Shown here: piece after piece, positions 48,035-57,888 of the stretch
Numbering within the stretch: the first letter of the stretch is position 1
How the letters are laid out: every line of letters starts with the position of its first letter
DNA from: Pirellula sp.
GTDB lineage: Bacteria > Planctomycetota > Planctomycetia > Pirellulales > Pirellulaceae
Direction: 5' to 3'
Length of the DNA stretch: 64,000 nucleotides
NCBI GenBank assembly: GCA_021300155.1
Contig: JAJTID010000093.1
Location: 30,559-94,558, forward strand
Notes under the pieces: model-generated
The model's input: the letters and a program-made list of their open reading frames with translations, nothing else
What the model was told of the DNA's origin: nothing
Database searches by the model: none
Position numbers and translations under genes: made by a program

Positions 48035-48906
48035 AGAACGGCCGATGACTTTCCTGTTGGCAATTCGCGAGGTGCAAGCTCCCGACCAATCACTTCAAAT
48101 CGATTGCGTCCCTCAAAGTGCTCGAATCGGGGCAATAACTCCGACAAACTCTCGTCGATCGATCCGAAAACGCGAGTGACTCGGCCTTCAAAATAATGCG
48201 ATGCTACCGCAGCTGGTATTGCGACGATAAGACCTGCAAGTGTAGTGACCAAGGCTTCATAAATGCCGACCGCCAAAAAATCTGCTCGATTCTGGCCTGC
48301 CTGGAGTTGGGTGGTATCGTGAAATGCTCGTATCAACCCCCATACCGTCCCTAGAAGTCCCATCAATGGTGCAATACCTGCAGCCAAATTGAGCCATCGA
48401 ACGTTGCTGTACGCTCGATCCGCTTCGCGTTGCAACGAATCAGCAATGCTGGCCTTCACTTCCGGAATCGGACGACCAATCGTGAGTAACATTGACCTCA
48501 CAACATTCGCGGCCGCCGAGGGATGCTCAAGGCAACTTTGATAGACAATTCGCGGATCAGCATCGAGCTGCTTTGAAAACTGCTGAATCGATTTGCGAAA
48601 CCGACCAGGGAACAACTTCCCTGCCCGCAGCCCAATGCCTCGATCGATGATAAAGGTCAAAACCAATAGGCTAACGATTCCGATCGGAATCATGAAGATG
48701 CCGCCTCGCTCCAACAAAGATAATACATCCATCCCATCCTTGGAGCTAACATTGTTCACCCCGGACGAAGCACGATTGGCCGACGCCTCAACTTCTAAGG
48801 CGGCAATCTCTTTCTCGGAAACCTGCGAATAGACCATCGGGGGAAATGCCAGCCCGATGCCTATCCAAACCAAGCACAAAAAAGGAAATGCGTTCGACTG
48901 TCTCAT
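48013..48906 (-). CDS. MotA/TolQ/ExbB-type proton channel protein
   Basis: Predicted 297-residue protein. A cleavable signal-like segment (1-27) and a linker precede three membrane helices at about 70-90, 175-198 and 220-243. The segment WLNLAAGIAPLMGLLGTVWGLIRAF is typical of the family, as is the ALVTTLAGLIVAIPAAVA helix. Such proteins use the proton gradient to drive TonB, Tol or flagellar partners. No ExbD/TolR gene follows. The gene is 54 bp downstream of a large polytopic protein gene and its stop lies in an 18-bp tandem repeat. Confidence 0.9.
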   Translation of the reverse strand: MRQSNAFPFLCLVWIGIGLAFPPMVYSQVSEKEIAALEVEASANRASSGVNNVSSKDGMDVLSLLERGGIFMIPIGIVSLLVLTFIIDRGIGLRAGKLFPGRFRKSIQQFSKQLDADPRIVYQSCLEHPSAAANVVRSMLLTIGRPIPEVKASIADSLQREADRAYSNVRWLNLAAGIAPLMGLLGTVWGLIRAFHDTTQLQAGQNRADFLAVGIYEALVTTLAGLIVAIPAAVASHYFEGRVTRVFGSIDESLSELLPRFEHFEGRNRFEVIGRELAPRELPTGKSSAVLAPPVSR

Positions 48907-48960
48907 AAGTTATCCTTCGAGCGGCACTTTTTCTTCTCACACTCACATGCGGAAGAAGAT

Positions 48961-51051
48961 CTAGGGATTGGATTTCAGATCCGACAGTATACTCGGGGAG
49001 TCCACAAAACTCACGACGTAAAGTACTAGCTCACGACAGCTCGGCGAAACATCCATCTTGTGAAGCCGCCCCCTCTGCGCGATTTTTTCTAACTCCAGTC
49101 GAGTTCGTTGTTCGTCTTCCAAACTTAGCAACCTCTCCTCTCTGTCCGTTGCCGAAACCAAAGCCACATGCGTCATCCCTCGCTCCATCAATCGGTTTAA
49201 CTCCTCCGGCAACTCTTCGGGTGATCGGCTCAACCACACGCTACATTCCATCGGCAAATCTAAATCGTCCCAATCACCTATCAATAGCAATCGCGGTGAT
49301 TCTCCCAGCTTCCCGTCCGACAATTGGCTTCTCAATTCCATTGTGTATCTCTCCGAAACATCGGATTGGTCGCTCAAAGACTCTCGGTATTGCCACTGAC
49401 CGAGAACTATCTCTGAATACGACGCGAGGACTCGGTTGTCGATTGTCGGTAAGGCAACCCCATCCACTACTGCAAACAACATGATGCATATCCACATAGG
49501 CAGCCCTAACCAACCTGGTTGATCTCGCACAAGGATCGAAATGCCCCGCGCCGCCGCAAACGACAATAAACACAAACATGGAACCCAGCAGCGATCCATC
49601 TTCGTGCAAACCAAACCCAGGATCACAAAGACAGACATTGCAATCGCTGCCATCCAGCGTTCCATCCCGCCATCAGGCCTGACAACATAACGACTGCAAA
49701 GACCGACAACGACAAGCGGAACAAACGCAACTGCATAAAGCATGGAGAACCCAATAAAGCGTGCCGTCGCTTCAGGTCGCAAATACTCCGAATCGGATTG
49801 CATCATGAAACAATTCGCAACCCAAACCAGCATGGGCAACGACAAGACAGTTAAACATCCTATCGGCACAACCCCGGTGCGATAAGAATATCGAACGACC
49901 ATCGGTATCGACGCCATGATAACACCATAAACGCTCTCGACTCGGCCGAGCCTCTCTAGTTCGATAAAGCATGGTGTACATCCCAACAAAAGCAGAATGA
50001 GAAGCGCTGGTAATTTACCGTACGTCTCATTCACATATGCAGCAATCAACACGAACCCCAACCAGGCGACAACGGTCACCATTACTTTGCTCGTCACCAC
50101 TGCTATTAGGTAACTTGGTAATTCATCGGAAGTCCCGCGAGTGTTTGATCCGGTCGCTCCATGACTCGATTCCCACAACCATAATGCTGATACATAGTCG
50201 ATCGTCGGCATCGATTTGGTCGACAACCACTTCGTTCGGAGCTTTGCATCTTCGTTTTGAAAGTTGCCCTTATCTGCATCGCCTTCGCGTGATTTGGAAA
50301 CAAGCTGCCACCATACGTCTCGACGCACATCTTGATCGACCGTCGGTAGACAAGCTCCCAAAATCTGAATGCAAAACACGGCGAGGATACTGATCGAACA
50401 GAGCCCGAACAGTCTTCGCTTCCACGAGACTTCGAATGTCGAGTCGGAATAGGCCTCGACGTCGGTGATGTTGTGTTGTTTCCATTTCAGTTTGTGTTCA
50501 TCGTGACTCTTTAGAAGACTCCATAGATAAAGAATCCCTCGCGCACGCTTCGGGTCGGGATGTCGACAATCGCAACGAAACCTCTTCAGTAGCCACAATA
50601 TCCCGTAGCTTATGATCAATGCCAGCCCTGGCCAAAACCAATGATCGATCCGAAACCAACGGTGCAGGATGGACATCGAAATGTTAACGATCAAATAGCC
50701 GATGATGATGGAGATAGCGAAATGAGCTGCGCGAGGCATGTGCGCTTCGAGTTTATCCCATGCGACCAACGATCGCCCGAGGGACCAGCATACTGCGATG
50801 GTCGCGACGGCCCGTAACAAGATCGGAACTCGATCGAAGAAATGCGGCGCATCACCAGCTCCTAGCCATTGCCCCCACACCGCTTCCGGATGCCCTAAAA
50901 CCGCCAGGACATAATCGAGCCGTGACAGGAAAACAGTCTCGCCGGTGGGGTCCGGAAAGGGAATGCAAGGGTACAACACCGTCGCGGCAAAAAAAAGATA
51001 GACGATCCCTCCCAAGCTTAGAACCAGTCCGGTTCGTGGAATATTTTTCAT
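48961..51051 (-). CDS. Large polytopic membrane protein of unknown function
   Basis: Predicted 696-residue inner-membrane protein. About ten to twelve hydrophobic helices spread over residues 10-550 are followed by a soluble C-terminal region (about 560-690). A loop near 245-330 is predicted outside the membrane. The arrangement recalls GT-C glycosyltransferases or O-antigen-related proteins, but no catalytic motif is clear. The cytoplasmic loop at about 167-176, with PDPKRARGIL, is encoded by a copy of the dispersed repeat at 50534-50557. It is probably in one transcript with the TolQ-like gene. Confidence 0.75.
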   Translation of the reverse strand: MKNIPRTGLVLSLGGIVYLFFAATVLYPCIPFPDPTGETVFLSRLDYVLAVLGHPEAVWGQWLGAGDAPHFFDRVPILLRAVATIAVCWSLGRSLVAWDKLEAHMPRAAHFAISIIIGYLIVNISMSILHRWFRIDHWFWPGLALIISYGILWLLKRFRCDCRHPDPKRARGILYLWSLLKSHDEHKLKWKQHNITDVEAYSDSTFEVSWKRRLFGLCSISILAVFCIQILGACLPTVDQDVRRDVWWQLVSKSREGDADKGNFQNEDAKLRTKWLSTKSMPTIDYVSALWLWESSHGATGSNTRGTSDELPSYLIAVVTSKVMVTVVAWLGFVLIAAYVNETYGKLPALLILLLLGCTPCFIELERLGRVESVYGVIMASIPMVVRYSYRTGVVPIGCLTVLSLPMLVWVANCFMMQSDSEYLRPEATARFIGFSMLYAVAFVPLVVVGLCSRYVVRPDGGMERWMAAIAMSVFVILGLVCTKMDRCWVPCLCLLSFAAARGISILVRDQPGWLGLPMWICIMLFAVVDGVALPTIDNRVLASYSEIVLGQWQYRESLSDQSDVSERYTMELRSQLSDGKLGESPRLLLIGDWDDLDLPMECSVWLSRSPEELPEELNRLMERGMTHVALVSATDREERLLSLEDEQRTRLELEKIAQRGRLHKMDVSPSCRELVLYVVSFVDSPSILSDLKSNP
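50534..50557. repeat. Single arm of the dispersed repeat inside a coding region
   Basis: ATCCCTCGCGCACGCTTCGG followed by GTCG matches the right arm of the 47.8-kb copy. The opposite arm is not present here. It lies in frame in the polytopic membrane protein gene and encodes roughly eight residues between helices. Confidence 0.75.
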
Positions 51052-51163
51052 GGATGGATCAAAATCGGCTTGAGATGTCGAATCCTCAAAGGCACAGTGG
51101 TACTTTTCTATGAAAAATCGTTAAGATTTGCCTATCACTTCGAACGTGTGGTATTTTCTGATC

Positions 51164-52165
51164 ATGAGCAAACAACCTTTAGCCGGTATTTTTACCCCAA
51201 ACATCACTCCACTGGATAGTCACGGTCGACTGGATGAAGACAATCTTCGCCAGTACGTCGACTGGCTGATCCAGAAAGGTGTTCACGGACTCTATCCCAA
51301 TGGCAGCACAGGGGAGTTCGTTCGCTTCACGCCGGAGGAACGAAAGCGTGTGATCGAGGTGGTCGCAGATCAAACGCGAGGTCGCGTGCCGATCTTGGCA
51401 GGGGCCGCCGAAGCGAATGTCGAGGAGACCATTCGTGCTTGTGATACCTACGGCCAGTTGGGTTGTCGTGCGGTCGCCATCGTCGCACCGTTCTATTATC
51501 GACTGGCACCAGACGGTGTGTATGCATACTTCAAAGAGATCGCCGATCGTGTCAGTGTCGATGTGACTCTCTACAACATTCCGCTCTTCGCTTCACCCAT
51601 TGATGTAGCCACGGTCAAGCGGCTTGCAATGGAATGTCCTCGTGTGGTTGGAATCAAGGATAGTTCGGGTGACATTCCGCACATGATGAGGATGATTGCC
51701 GAAGTGCGACCGATTCGTCAAGATTTCTTCTTCATGACAGGCTGGGATGCTTCCTTGGTGCCGATGTTGATGGTAGGTGCCGACGGAGGTACGAATGCCA
51801 CAAGCGGTGTGGTGCCTGAACTCACAAAGGCAATCTACGATGCTTGTCGTGCGCAGGATTGGCAACGCGCGATGCAATTACAGTATCAATTGTTGCCATT
51901 GTTTGATGCGATGCTGGGCACGTCGGAGTTTCCAGAAGGATTTCGGCGAGGAGCCAAGATTCGAGGTTGGAACTTGGGTGAATCTCGAACGCCTCTTACA
52001 CCACAACAATCAACAGCCGCAGACAAAGCACAAGCGAAGATCAGAGAACTGCTATCAGGTTTCGAGTTCATGAAGAGTCCGGCGCGCGCACCGATCGCGA
52101 CCGATGATACTGTGATTAGTCAGATCGTAATGGAAGTCTTGCAACAGCTTCGCAATCAACCATAG
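51164..52165 (+). CDS. DapA-family aldolase/lyase (dihydrodipicolinate synthase-like)
   Basis: Predicted 333-residue TIM-barrel enzyme of the DHDPS/N-acetylneuraminate lyase family. The Schiff-base Lys165 is in GIKDSSGD, the general acid Tyr137 in LYNIP, and the carboxylate-binding loop GSTGE is at 47-51. The ATG at 51164 starts the conserved N-terminus. It could act in lysine synthesis, or as a sialic-acid or keto-sugar lyase; the Pro140-Leu-Phe segment differs from typical DapA. It is about 40 residues longer than usual. The ComEA-like gene follows 33 bp downstream. Confidence 0.93.
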   Translation: MSKQPLAGIFTPNITPLDSHGRLDEDNLRQYVDWLIQKGVHGLYPNGSTGEFVRFTPEERKRVIEVVADQTRGRVPILAGAAEANVEETIRACDTYGQLGCRAVAIVAPFYYRLAPDGVYAYFKEIADRVSVDVTLYNIPLFASPIDVATVKRLAMECPRVVGIKDSSGDIPHMMRMIAEVRPIRQDFFFMTGWDASLVPMLMVGADGGTNATSGVVPELTKAIYDACRAQDWQRAMQLQYQLLPLFDAMLGTSEFPEGFRRGAKIRGWNLGESRTPLTPQQSTAADKAQAKIRELLSGFEFMKSPARAPIATDDTVISQIVMEVLQQLRNQP

Positions 52166-52198
52166 TTATTGTGGCAACCATCGTTATTGAGGGCAGGA

Positions 52199-52570
52199 AT
52201 GAAAAGCCCAGACAATTCACCGGTAAGCGTCGGAACCATGCGTGCTCGATCCATGGCTGTTGTGGTCATGGTCATGATCGCATGTATGGTCGTAATCGAT
52301 CGCTACAAAAGCCGACGGTTTGCGAACAGTCTGTGGGAGGCTGAGGACTACGTCATCGATCTCAATTTAGCAACAGAGGCTGAACTAAATTTGTTGCCTG
52401 GTGTGGGGCCAAAGCTAGCGACGGACATCTTGCGATATCGGGAGACCGAAGGTCGATTTACAACGCCGGAGCAGCTTCAGAAGATTCGTGGCATCAAAGG
52501 CGCACGGTTCGAGGCCATAAAGAAGCACTTGATGGTTCGTCCGGCCGAATCAAAGCCAGAGAATGAATAA
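52199..52570 (+). CDS. ComEA-like helix-hairpin-helix protein
   Basis: Predicted 123-residue protein with an N-terminal membrane helix (about 19-36) and a C-terminal tandem helix-hairpin-helix domain. The latter has LNLATEAELNLLPGVGPKLA and the second hairpin KIRGIKGARFEAI. ComEA in competent bacteria binds DNA outside the membrane. The ATG at 52199 has AGG four to six bases upstream. No other competence gene is nearby, so a role in DNA uptake is suggested only by the fold. Confidence 0.9.
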   Translation: MKSPDNSPVSVGTMRARSMAVVVMVMIACMVVIDRYKSRRFANSLWEAEDYVIDLNLATEAELNLLPGVGPKLATDILRYRETEGRFTTPEQLQKIRGIKGARFEAIKKHLMVRPAESKPENE

Positions 52571-52736
52571 CCAGGAACTTTGGATTATGACCATGTAAGT
52601 GAAGGACCACGGATTTAATCATGGCGCAGTTCGGATGGGACTTGGCTAGACCGTGAGAGTCGACTACACTTCCGCCTGTTCATAGAAGGAAGGAAGATCT
52701 TTCCAGAGATGTGTGGATCGCATTCGTGAACAGAAT

Positions 52737-52811
52737 CGGGCCGTAGCGCAGCCTGGCTAGCGCGCTACCTTGGGGTGGTAGAGGTCGTGGGTTCGAATCC
52801 CGCCGGCCCGA
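52737..52811 (+). tRNA. tRNA-Pro (anticodon GGG)
   Basis: A cloverleaf is readable. The acceptor arm CGGGCCG pairs with CGGCCCG (52804-52810). The D stem GCGC/GCGC and the anticodon stem CTACC/GGTAG around loop TTGGGGT (anticodon 52772-52774) follow. The T arm GTGGG-TTCGAAT-CCCGC is standard. The discriminator is A and CCA is not encoded. Confidence 0.97.
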
Positions 52812-52817
52812 TTAGCG

Positions 52818-52854
52818 AAAACCCTGTAATTCTCAATGGATTACGGGGTTTTTT
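52818..52854 (+). terminator. Rho-independent terminator after tRNA-Pro
   Basis: AAAACCCTGTAAT pairs with ATTACGGGGTTT (one G-T wobble) around a nine-base loop, followed by a T run at 52849-52854. It lies seven bases after the tRNA end. Confidence 0.85.
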
Positions 52855-53438
52855 CGTTTCTTCGCCGCTCGCAGTGGAGCCATCAAAATGGTCAGGAATG
52901 GACTCAATTTGACTATTATGGCCTGAATCTGGTGCAATCATTGGTGCAAGCGTTCGATTTGAGTCCACTTCGGGAGTTTGCGACAACTACGTTCCGCGTT
53001 CTCTCAGACAAATTCCGCAGCCTCGGGACTTACTCGATTGGTAGGAGTGATCCACAATCCGTTATTCGCTTATCGAGACCAATCGCCTTGATAATGTCCA
53101 CCGGTGCAGCCATTAATTCTTTATTGATGCCCAACCGACCAGCGATCCATTTTGCCGCCTCAACGTTCGTTATCTTCATGAACCAAGCGACGGTTGCGAA
53201 ACCATCACCCGGCTTGATTGTTGGTGTCTTATTGAAGTAACGCGAACAAGAACTGAGGTGACGGCTACGCCCTTACTATCCACATCCTAAACGATTAGAA
53301 AGGAATTTGTGTCTCGAAGAAATGCTGCTACTATATCATGCGCTAGCTTTTGATGGCTCGTCACGATATCCGTCTTGATTAGCCGGTCACCCCCAGATAC
53401 CACCGAGGAAACGATTCGCCGCTTACAGGACCAATCCA
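52855..53438. other. Intergenic stretch downstream of tRNA-Pro
   Basis: No intact gene is supported. An open frame on the plus strand (52836-53240) has no motif and begins in the terminator. The minus strand carries a possible gene fragment at 53040-53270. The position next to a tRNA gene is where integrated elements often leave debris. Confidence 0.45.
53040..53270 (-). pseudogene. Possible primase-like gene fragment
   Basis: Reading the minus strand gives about 70 codons between stops, including the pattern PGDGFATVAWFMKITNVEAA then KWIAGRLGI. This recalls the segment after the zinc ribbon of CHC2-type primases of mobile elements, where GGD is followed by a hydrophobic helix and an EA-containing helix. 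The zinc cysteines and start are not seen. The call is speculative. Confidence 0.3.
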
Positions 53439-55298
53439 TTGAACTTTTTCAAATCGCTTCTAAGAAGTAACGACGGTCGTTTTCACGATACCGAAAAAGA
53501 ACGGGCCAGCAGGTTTAGACGAACAACTCGATCGGGCATTTTTTGTTTCTTTCTTTCAACTATTGCTGCTCGACTCGTGATCGCAGAGCAACCGAATGCA
53601 ACGAACAGCCTGGCTGATTTGGTTATCACGAATGCCAAAATCTATTCACCTGGAAATAACCATGACTCCTTAGCCATAAAATCGAATCGCATTCTAGCGG
53701 TTGGTACCGAGGCTGACATCAAAACGCTCGTCGGCCCGAAAACGATACAACTCAATGCAAAGGGTTGCTCGGTAACACCTGGTTTCCATGACTCACATGT
53801 CCATTTCTTGTCCGGAAGTATTGGACTAACCCAAGTCGATTTGGCCGATGCTGATTCTGTGGAAGACTTGGAGAAACGAATCCTTGCGTTTATTCAACGT
53901 TCCCCGAACGAGGCATGTATCATTGGGCGGGGCTGGGTGTACGGAACTTTTCAAGGGGGGCTTCCCAGCAAGGCGATACTAGACCGAATCGTACCCGACA
54001 GGCCCGCCGTGATGAAGTGCTACGATGGCCATACATTGTGGGTCAATTCTCGGGCGTTGCAGGCCGCGAACATTACGCGGGATACGCCCGATCCAGAAGG
54101 TGGAATCATCGTTCGCGATCCTGTCACGATGGAGCCTACGGGCGTACTGAAAGAAGCAGCTCAAATATTGATGGATAATGTCATTCCCAAACCATCGCGA
54201 GAAGACAAACTGGCTGCGTTACGACAAGGAATGGCGGCGGCGCATCGTTACGGTATCACCAGTGTTTTCGATGCGGGTGTCGATCGCGAAGAACTGGAAC
54301 TATATGAATCGTTGCGTGCAAATGGTGAACTAAATTTGCGATTTACATTCGCACTGACTACTCGACGTAACATGTCCGAATCGGATGCAAATCAATTGAC
54401 TGCGCTTCGACGCGAATATCCTAGACTCGATATTCCGGCAGTCAAACTATTTGTAGACGGCGTGATCGAATCGCATACCGCCGCCATGCTTGCCGACTAT
54501 GCGAACAAGCCTAGCAGGGGACTACCGGAGACGAGTCCAGAGGACTTGAACCGAATCATTGAATTGCTGGATCGACGAGGCTGGCAGATCGTGGTTCACG
54601 CAATCGGAGATGGTGGTATTCGCATGACATTAGATGCTATTGAGCGAGCACAACAGTTGAATCCGGTACCCAGTACACCACGACGTCATCGGCTGGAACA
54701 TATCGAGTCGATTAGCCAAGCGGATATAGGTCGGTTCGGTTCCTTGGGGGTAATGGCTTCGATGCAACCGTACCATGCGAATCCGAACAGCAATATATTT
54801 AACGTTTGGGCAGCAAACTTAGGCTCTGAACGCGCGTCGCGTGCATGGGTTTGGAAGACTATCCAAGATGCCGGTGGGACGATCGTGTTCGGAAGCGATT
54901 GGCCTGTGGTCGGTTTGGATCCGAGATTAGGTATGCATACCGCGCTGACTCGTCAGACACTCCAGGGAAAGCCCGAAGAGGGATTTCTTTCCTCGCAACG
55001 ACTGCCGCTAACCTCTGTAGTCGATGCCTATACGAGAGGTTCGGCTTTTGCAGAAAACGCGGAGGGGCAAAAAGGCACCTTGATAGCAGGCCTACTAGCC
55101 GACGTCGTTATTTGGGACCGAGACTTGAACTCTCTTCCGGTGGATCAAGTGCATTTAGCGAAAGTCACTACCACGATTCTGGATGGCCAAGTTGTGTTTG
55201 AGCAGAAAGAGTTGGTTTGTTGGGCGACAACATCGCTTGAGGGTACGCATCCAGACCTTGCTCTAATCGTCCAACACACCTCATTTGTACCGAATTGA
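53439..55298 (+). CDS. Exported YtcJ-like amidohydrolase
   Basis: Predicted 619-residue metal-dependent hydrolase of the amidohydrolase 3/YtcJ group. A hydrophobic segment at about 28-46 after a basic N-terminus looks like a signal peptide, so it may act in the periplasm. The metal motif GFHDSHVHFL is near 115, further ligands lie in VHAIGDGG and HRLEHIES, and the catalytic Asp in FGSDWPVVGLD near 485. The start is TTG at 53439 with AGGA nine bases upstream; no ATG lies near. Substrate is unknown. Confidence 0.88.
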   Translation: MNFFKSLLRSNDGRFHDTEKERASRFRRTTRSGIFCFFLSTIAARLVIAEQPNATNSLADLVITNAKIYSPGNNHDSLAIKSNRILAVGTEADIKTLVGPKTIQLNAKGCSVTPGFHDSHVHFLSGSIGLTQVDLADADSVEDLEKRILAFIQRSPNEACIIGRGWVYGTFQGGLPSKAILDRIVPDRPAVMKCYDGHTLWVNSRALQAANITRDTPDPEGGIIVRDPVTMEPTGVLKEAAQILMDNVIPKPSREDKLAALRQGMAAAHRYGITSVFDAGVDREELELYESLRANGELNLRFTFALTTRRNMSESDANQLTALRREYPRLDIPAVKLFVDGVIESHTAAMLADYANKPSRGLPETSPEDLNRIIELLDRRGWQIVVHAIGDGGIRMTLDAIERAQQLNPVPSTPRRHRLEHIESISQADIGRFGSLGVMASMQPYHANPNSNIFNVWAANLGSERASRAWVWKTIQDAGGTIVFGSDWPVVGLDPRLGMHTALTRQTLQGKPEEGFLSSQRLPLTSVVDAYTRGSAFAENAEGQKGTLIAGLLADVVIWDRDLNSLPVDQVHLAKVTTTILDGQVVFEQKELVCWATTSLEGTHPDLALIVQHTSFVPN

Positions 55299-55843
55299 GA
55301 TCGTAGTTGTGTGCTTGGGTGTCAGTCAAATCTCGGTCAGAATCTCGCTTCCCGCAGTTAGCCGGCGGTATGCGTTTTCATTTCGACAATACAGTAAGCC
55401 TTCAACTTGGCAATCAAGTAGGTGCCTGGGTTATTGATCGACTGCTTCGCCCGACGACGCCGATTTCCGCTTCGTACAAAGCCCCTTTCTGACTAGCTAG
55501 GTGAAGATGGAAGAGCAGAATGAAGCCTCGAGTCTCGCAGTAAATTACGTCACGCACTGTTGATCGGCTAGCCGCAGGTAGCCTTCGCACTTTATCGATT
55601 CATTGTTGTTAGCACATTGCTCGTCAACGTAGGATGCTGGTATCTGACCATCGCCCGACGCTGGCAATCAGCGTGGTTGCGTCTGCGGATGTCGGTTCGA
55701 TGTCTGGTTGCGGCTATAGCTCTACGCTGACGCGCAGCGTCGTAGCGTGACCGAACATCCTGTCAAAAACGAACGCCCCGTCTCCCGTACATGCGAACCA
55801 CGGGCTTCATTCAGCATAATTCTGACCTGTGTTGGATAGAACT
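55299..55843. other. Intergenic region of about 545 bp
   Basis: No gene is supported. An inverted repeat ACGCTG/CAGCGT around ACGCG at 55724-55740 lies about 105 bp past the minus-strand pseudopilin gene's stop. It could be a transcript-end hairpin, though no T tract follows. Confidence 0.4.
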
Positions 55844-57871
55844 CTAGTCCATTAGGCTGTGAATCAGTGATATCTGTTGGATCGTGCCAGCAGGAACATC
55901 TTCGACTCGAAGTGTAACTTGAATAGATGTTAGATTGATCGGAAACGGAGGTGGAACGTCCGAATCGTACAATGGGTCGGGCGGAGAAAAAGGTGTATTG
56001 GGTGTGGGCGCTATTCCATAGCGACGCAGTCCTTCGGGATAGATTTTTGTCGTTGGGAAAGTCGCTGGACTTCCGATAAATGAACACAGCTCTCCGTCAA
56101 TATCGTAGATGTCCGTAAATGTATCGAACGCCGGCTGGCAAATCAAAACACCAGGAGCTACACAAAAATTCCCCGATCGAAGCAGAAAGCTTGAAACTGC
56201 AAGAACTTCAGCCGTCCCGTTGTTTTGGATAGCGACTCCACTCAAGTCACTGACCAAGAACGGACGAGTGTTGTTGTTCGATGCAATATCAGCCAACGTC
56301 GGTCGTTGGTCCGCATTCGCACTCGCGAATTCCGAAGGCGCCTCGTACTTATGAAACGCCCATCCAGCATCCACATACCCACCCCGCGCAGCTTCTGTAG
56401 GGGCTGTGCCTGTTTCGAGCAGTCTCCAAAAGCCAGGATCCGAGGGGCCTACGACAACATCAATTGACGCATCGTAAAGGATTGGGGCCGTTTGGTCATA
56501 TCCCTTTAAATCAAAAGCCGTAATGTTGGTTCCGACAATTTCTTCCAGGGTAAAATCCAGATATGGCTGCGACGTAGCTTGCGGATTGGGTTTTATCGAT
56601 CCATCGCGATTCTTGAGATAGCGCACTCTGAAGAAGTTCCATGGTATAAAACCTGCATCAGGTAACGTAACGGATTGGGACGGAGACGGAACACTGTAGT
56701 TGCTTCCAGAAAGCGTGTAGACATCGCCAAAGTTCTTCGAAACCAAAGGAAGATTGTTGGAGAGGACCAGGGAAGCCAATGTCGTACCTTCACCCGTTGG
56801 CAACGAATGAAAAGCGTGAGCGAAACGATGCTGTGGATCTTGAAGGCTAGTTAGACTATTCGTTCGATAGGCCAACATTGTCCCGCCAGAGGGTGTGGTA
56901 ATCAGTTCGGTGGTAATGCTCAAATCACATCGACGATAAGCATTTTCGCAGATGTTGCGATATCCTCCGATCGAAGGAGGTACAGGTTGCATATAAAACA
57001 ATCGGTTCGCAGGATTTGACATGAGCCCGAAAAAGCTCCCTTGCTCAGAAGCCATGGGTAATCCAGGCAACGTCGCATTCACCAATGGAGCTGAAGCAAT
57101 ATTGGGTGCAATATTTAGATCAGGGCGAATCAACAAAACACGACGGCACAATGCCATCTTGTCTGGAATGCCGTCACCATCCGGTATCGAGTCGTTAGTT
57201 CTGTCTACTATGGCGACGACGTCCAGATTGCTCAATCCGTTTGCAAAACTTGCAGGAGCCATAACACCTGTATCGACACCACTGACCTGGACACTTTCGA
57301 GCGGTACCATAAACCATACGATCTCGGCTAGATCTGACGAGATCACAACATCCGTGCTCCACTCTTCATTCCAATTGGAAGGCGCGACTGCGGTAGAATT
57401 CGTATTGAGTTCATGAATCCGCAATAGTGCACGAGGAACTTTGCCCTTGAAGGACTCTCCCCGTCTCGCCTTTGCAGTGAACATCAGGATATCGTCAAGA
57501 TCGCCCCATCGAGTTGCGGTCAATAATGCTGGATCAGGCACATTTTGCCCAGAAGGTCTATTGTACTCGGCTGCAGTGTAATCGCTCATCAAGCCGTCGT
57601 AGTACTTGAAGTAACCGTTTGGCGCACTGGATAGTTGTGGAGTTGTTCCGTCGGTCGTTCTTTGTTGCAAATCCTGATTCAACAGTAACGAAATTCCTCG
57701 CAATTGATCGCTCAAATGGATTTTGGATCGTCCCTCGCTTACGCCGTCACTCAACGCCTTAAAGCCTTGAGCCAACGCAAGCATCATCAATAGGGTGAGC
57801 GTTGTCGCGATCAGCACTTCGATCAGTGTCAGACCATTCGATGTTCGAACTCTAGAATTTATTGTTTTCAT
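55844..57871 (-). CDS. Large pseudopilin-like protein with type IV prepilin N-terminus
   Basis: Predicted 675-residue protein. The N-terminus has a basic leader then GLTLIEVLIATTLTLLMML, the prepilin-peptidase site and hydrophobic helix, with the Glu at position +5. Ordinary minor pseudopilins such as PulJ are near 200 residues, so this is much longer. The remaining part is a large secreted domain rich in Asn, Pro and Ser. It starts 17 bp after the giant gene's stop and is likely co-transcribed with it. It could build a pseudopilus-like surface structure. Confidence 0.85.
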   Translation of the reverse strand: MKTINSRVRTSNGLTLIEVLIATTLTLLMMLALAQGFKALSDGVSEGRSKIHLSDQLRGISLLLNQDLQQRTTDGTTPQLSSAPNGYFKYYDGLMSDYTAAEYNRPSGQNVPDPALLTATRWGDLDDILMFTAKARRGESFKGKVPRALLRIHELNTNSTAVAPSNWNEEWSTDVVISSDLAEIVWFMVPLESVQVSGVDTGVMAPASFANGLSNLDVVAIVDRTNDSIPDGDGIPDKMALCRRVLLIRPDLNIAPNIASAPLVNATLPGLPMASEQGSFFGLMSNPANRLFYMQPVPPSIGGYRNICENAYRRCDLSITTELITTPSGGTMLAYRTNSLTSLQDPQHRFAHAFHSLPTGEGTTLASLVLSNNLPLVSKNFGDVYTLSGSNYSVPSPSQSVTLPDAGFIPWNFFRVRYLKNRDGSIKPNPQATSQPYLDFTLEEIVGTNITAFDLKGYDQTAPILYDASIDVVVGPSDPGFWRLLETGTAPTEAARGGYVDAGWAFHKYEAPSEFASANADQRPTLADIASNNNTRPFLVSDLSGVAIQNNGTAEVLAVSSFLLRSGNFCVAPGVLICQPAFDTFTDIYDIDGELCSFIGSPATFPTTKIYPEGLRRYGIAPTPNTPFSPPDPLYDSDVPPPFPINLTSIQVTLRVEDVPAGTIQQISLIHSLMD

Positions 57872-57888
57872 GGATTACCTCTTCTGCT

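Noticed and set aside
47939-48196. Plus-strand open frame over the 18-bp repeats
   Set aside because: It is opposite the TolQ-like gene's 3' end and consists of repeat-encoded Arg/Thr/Asp runs.
52765-52986. Minus-strand open frame across tRNA-Pro
   Set aside because: Its C-terminal codons are the reverse of the tRNA itself; such frames are a well-known false call near tRNA genes.
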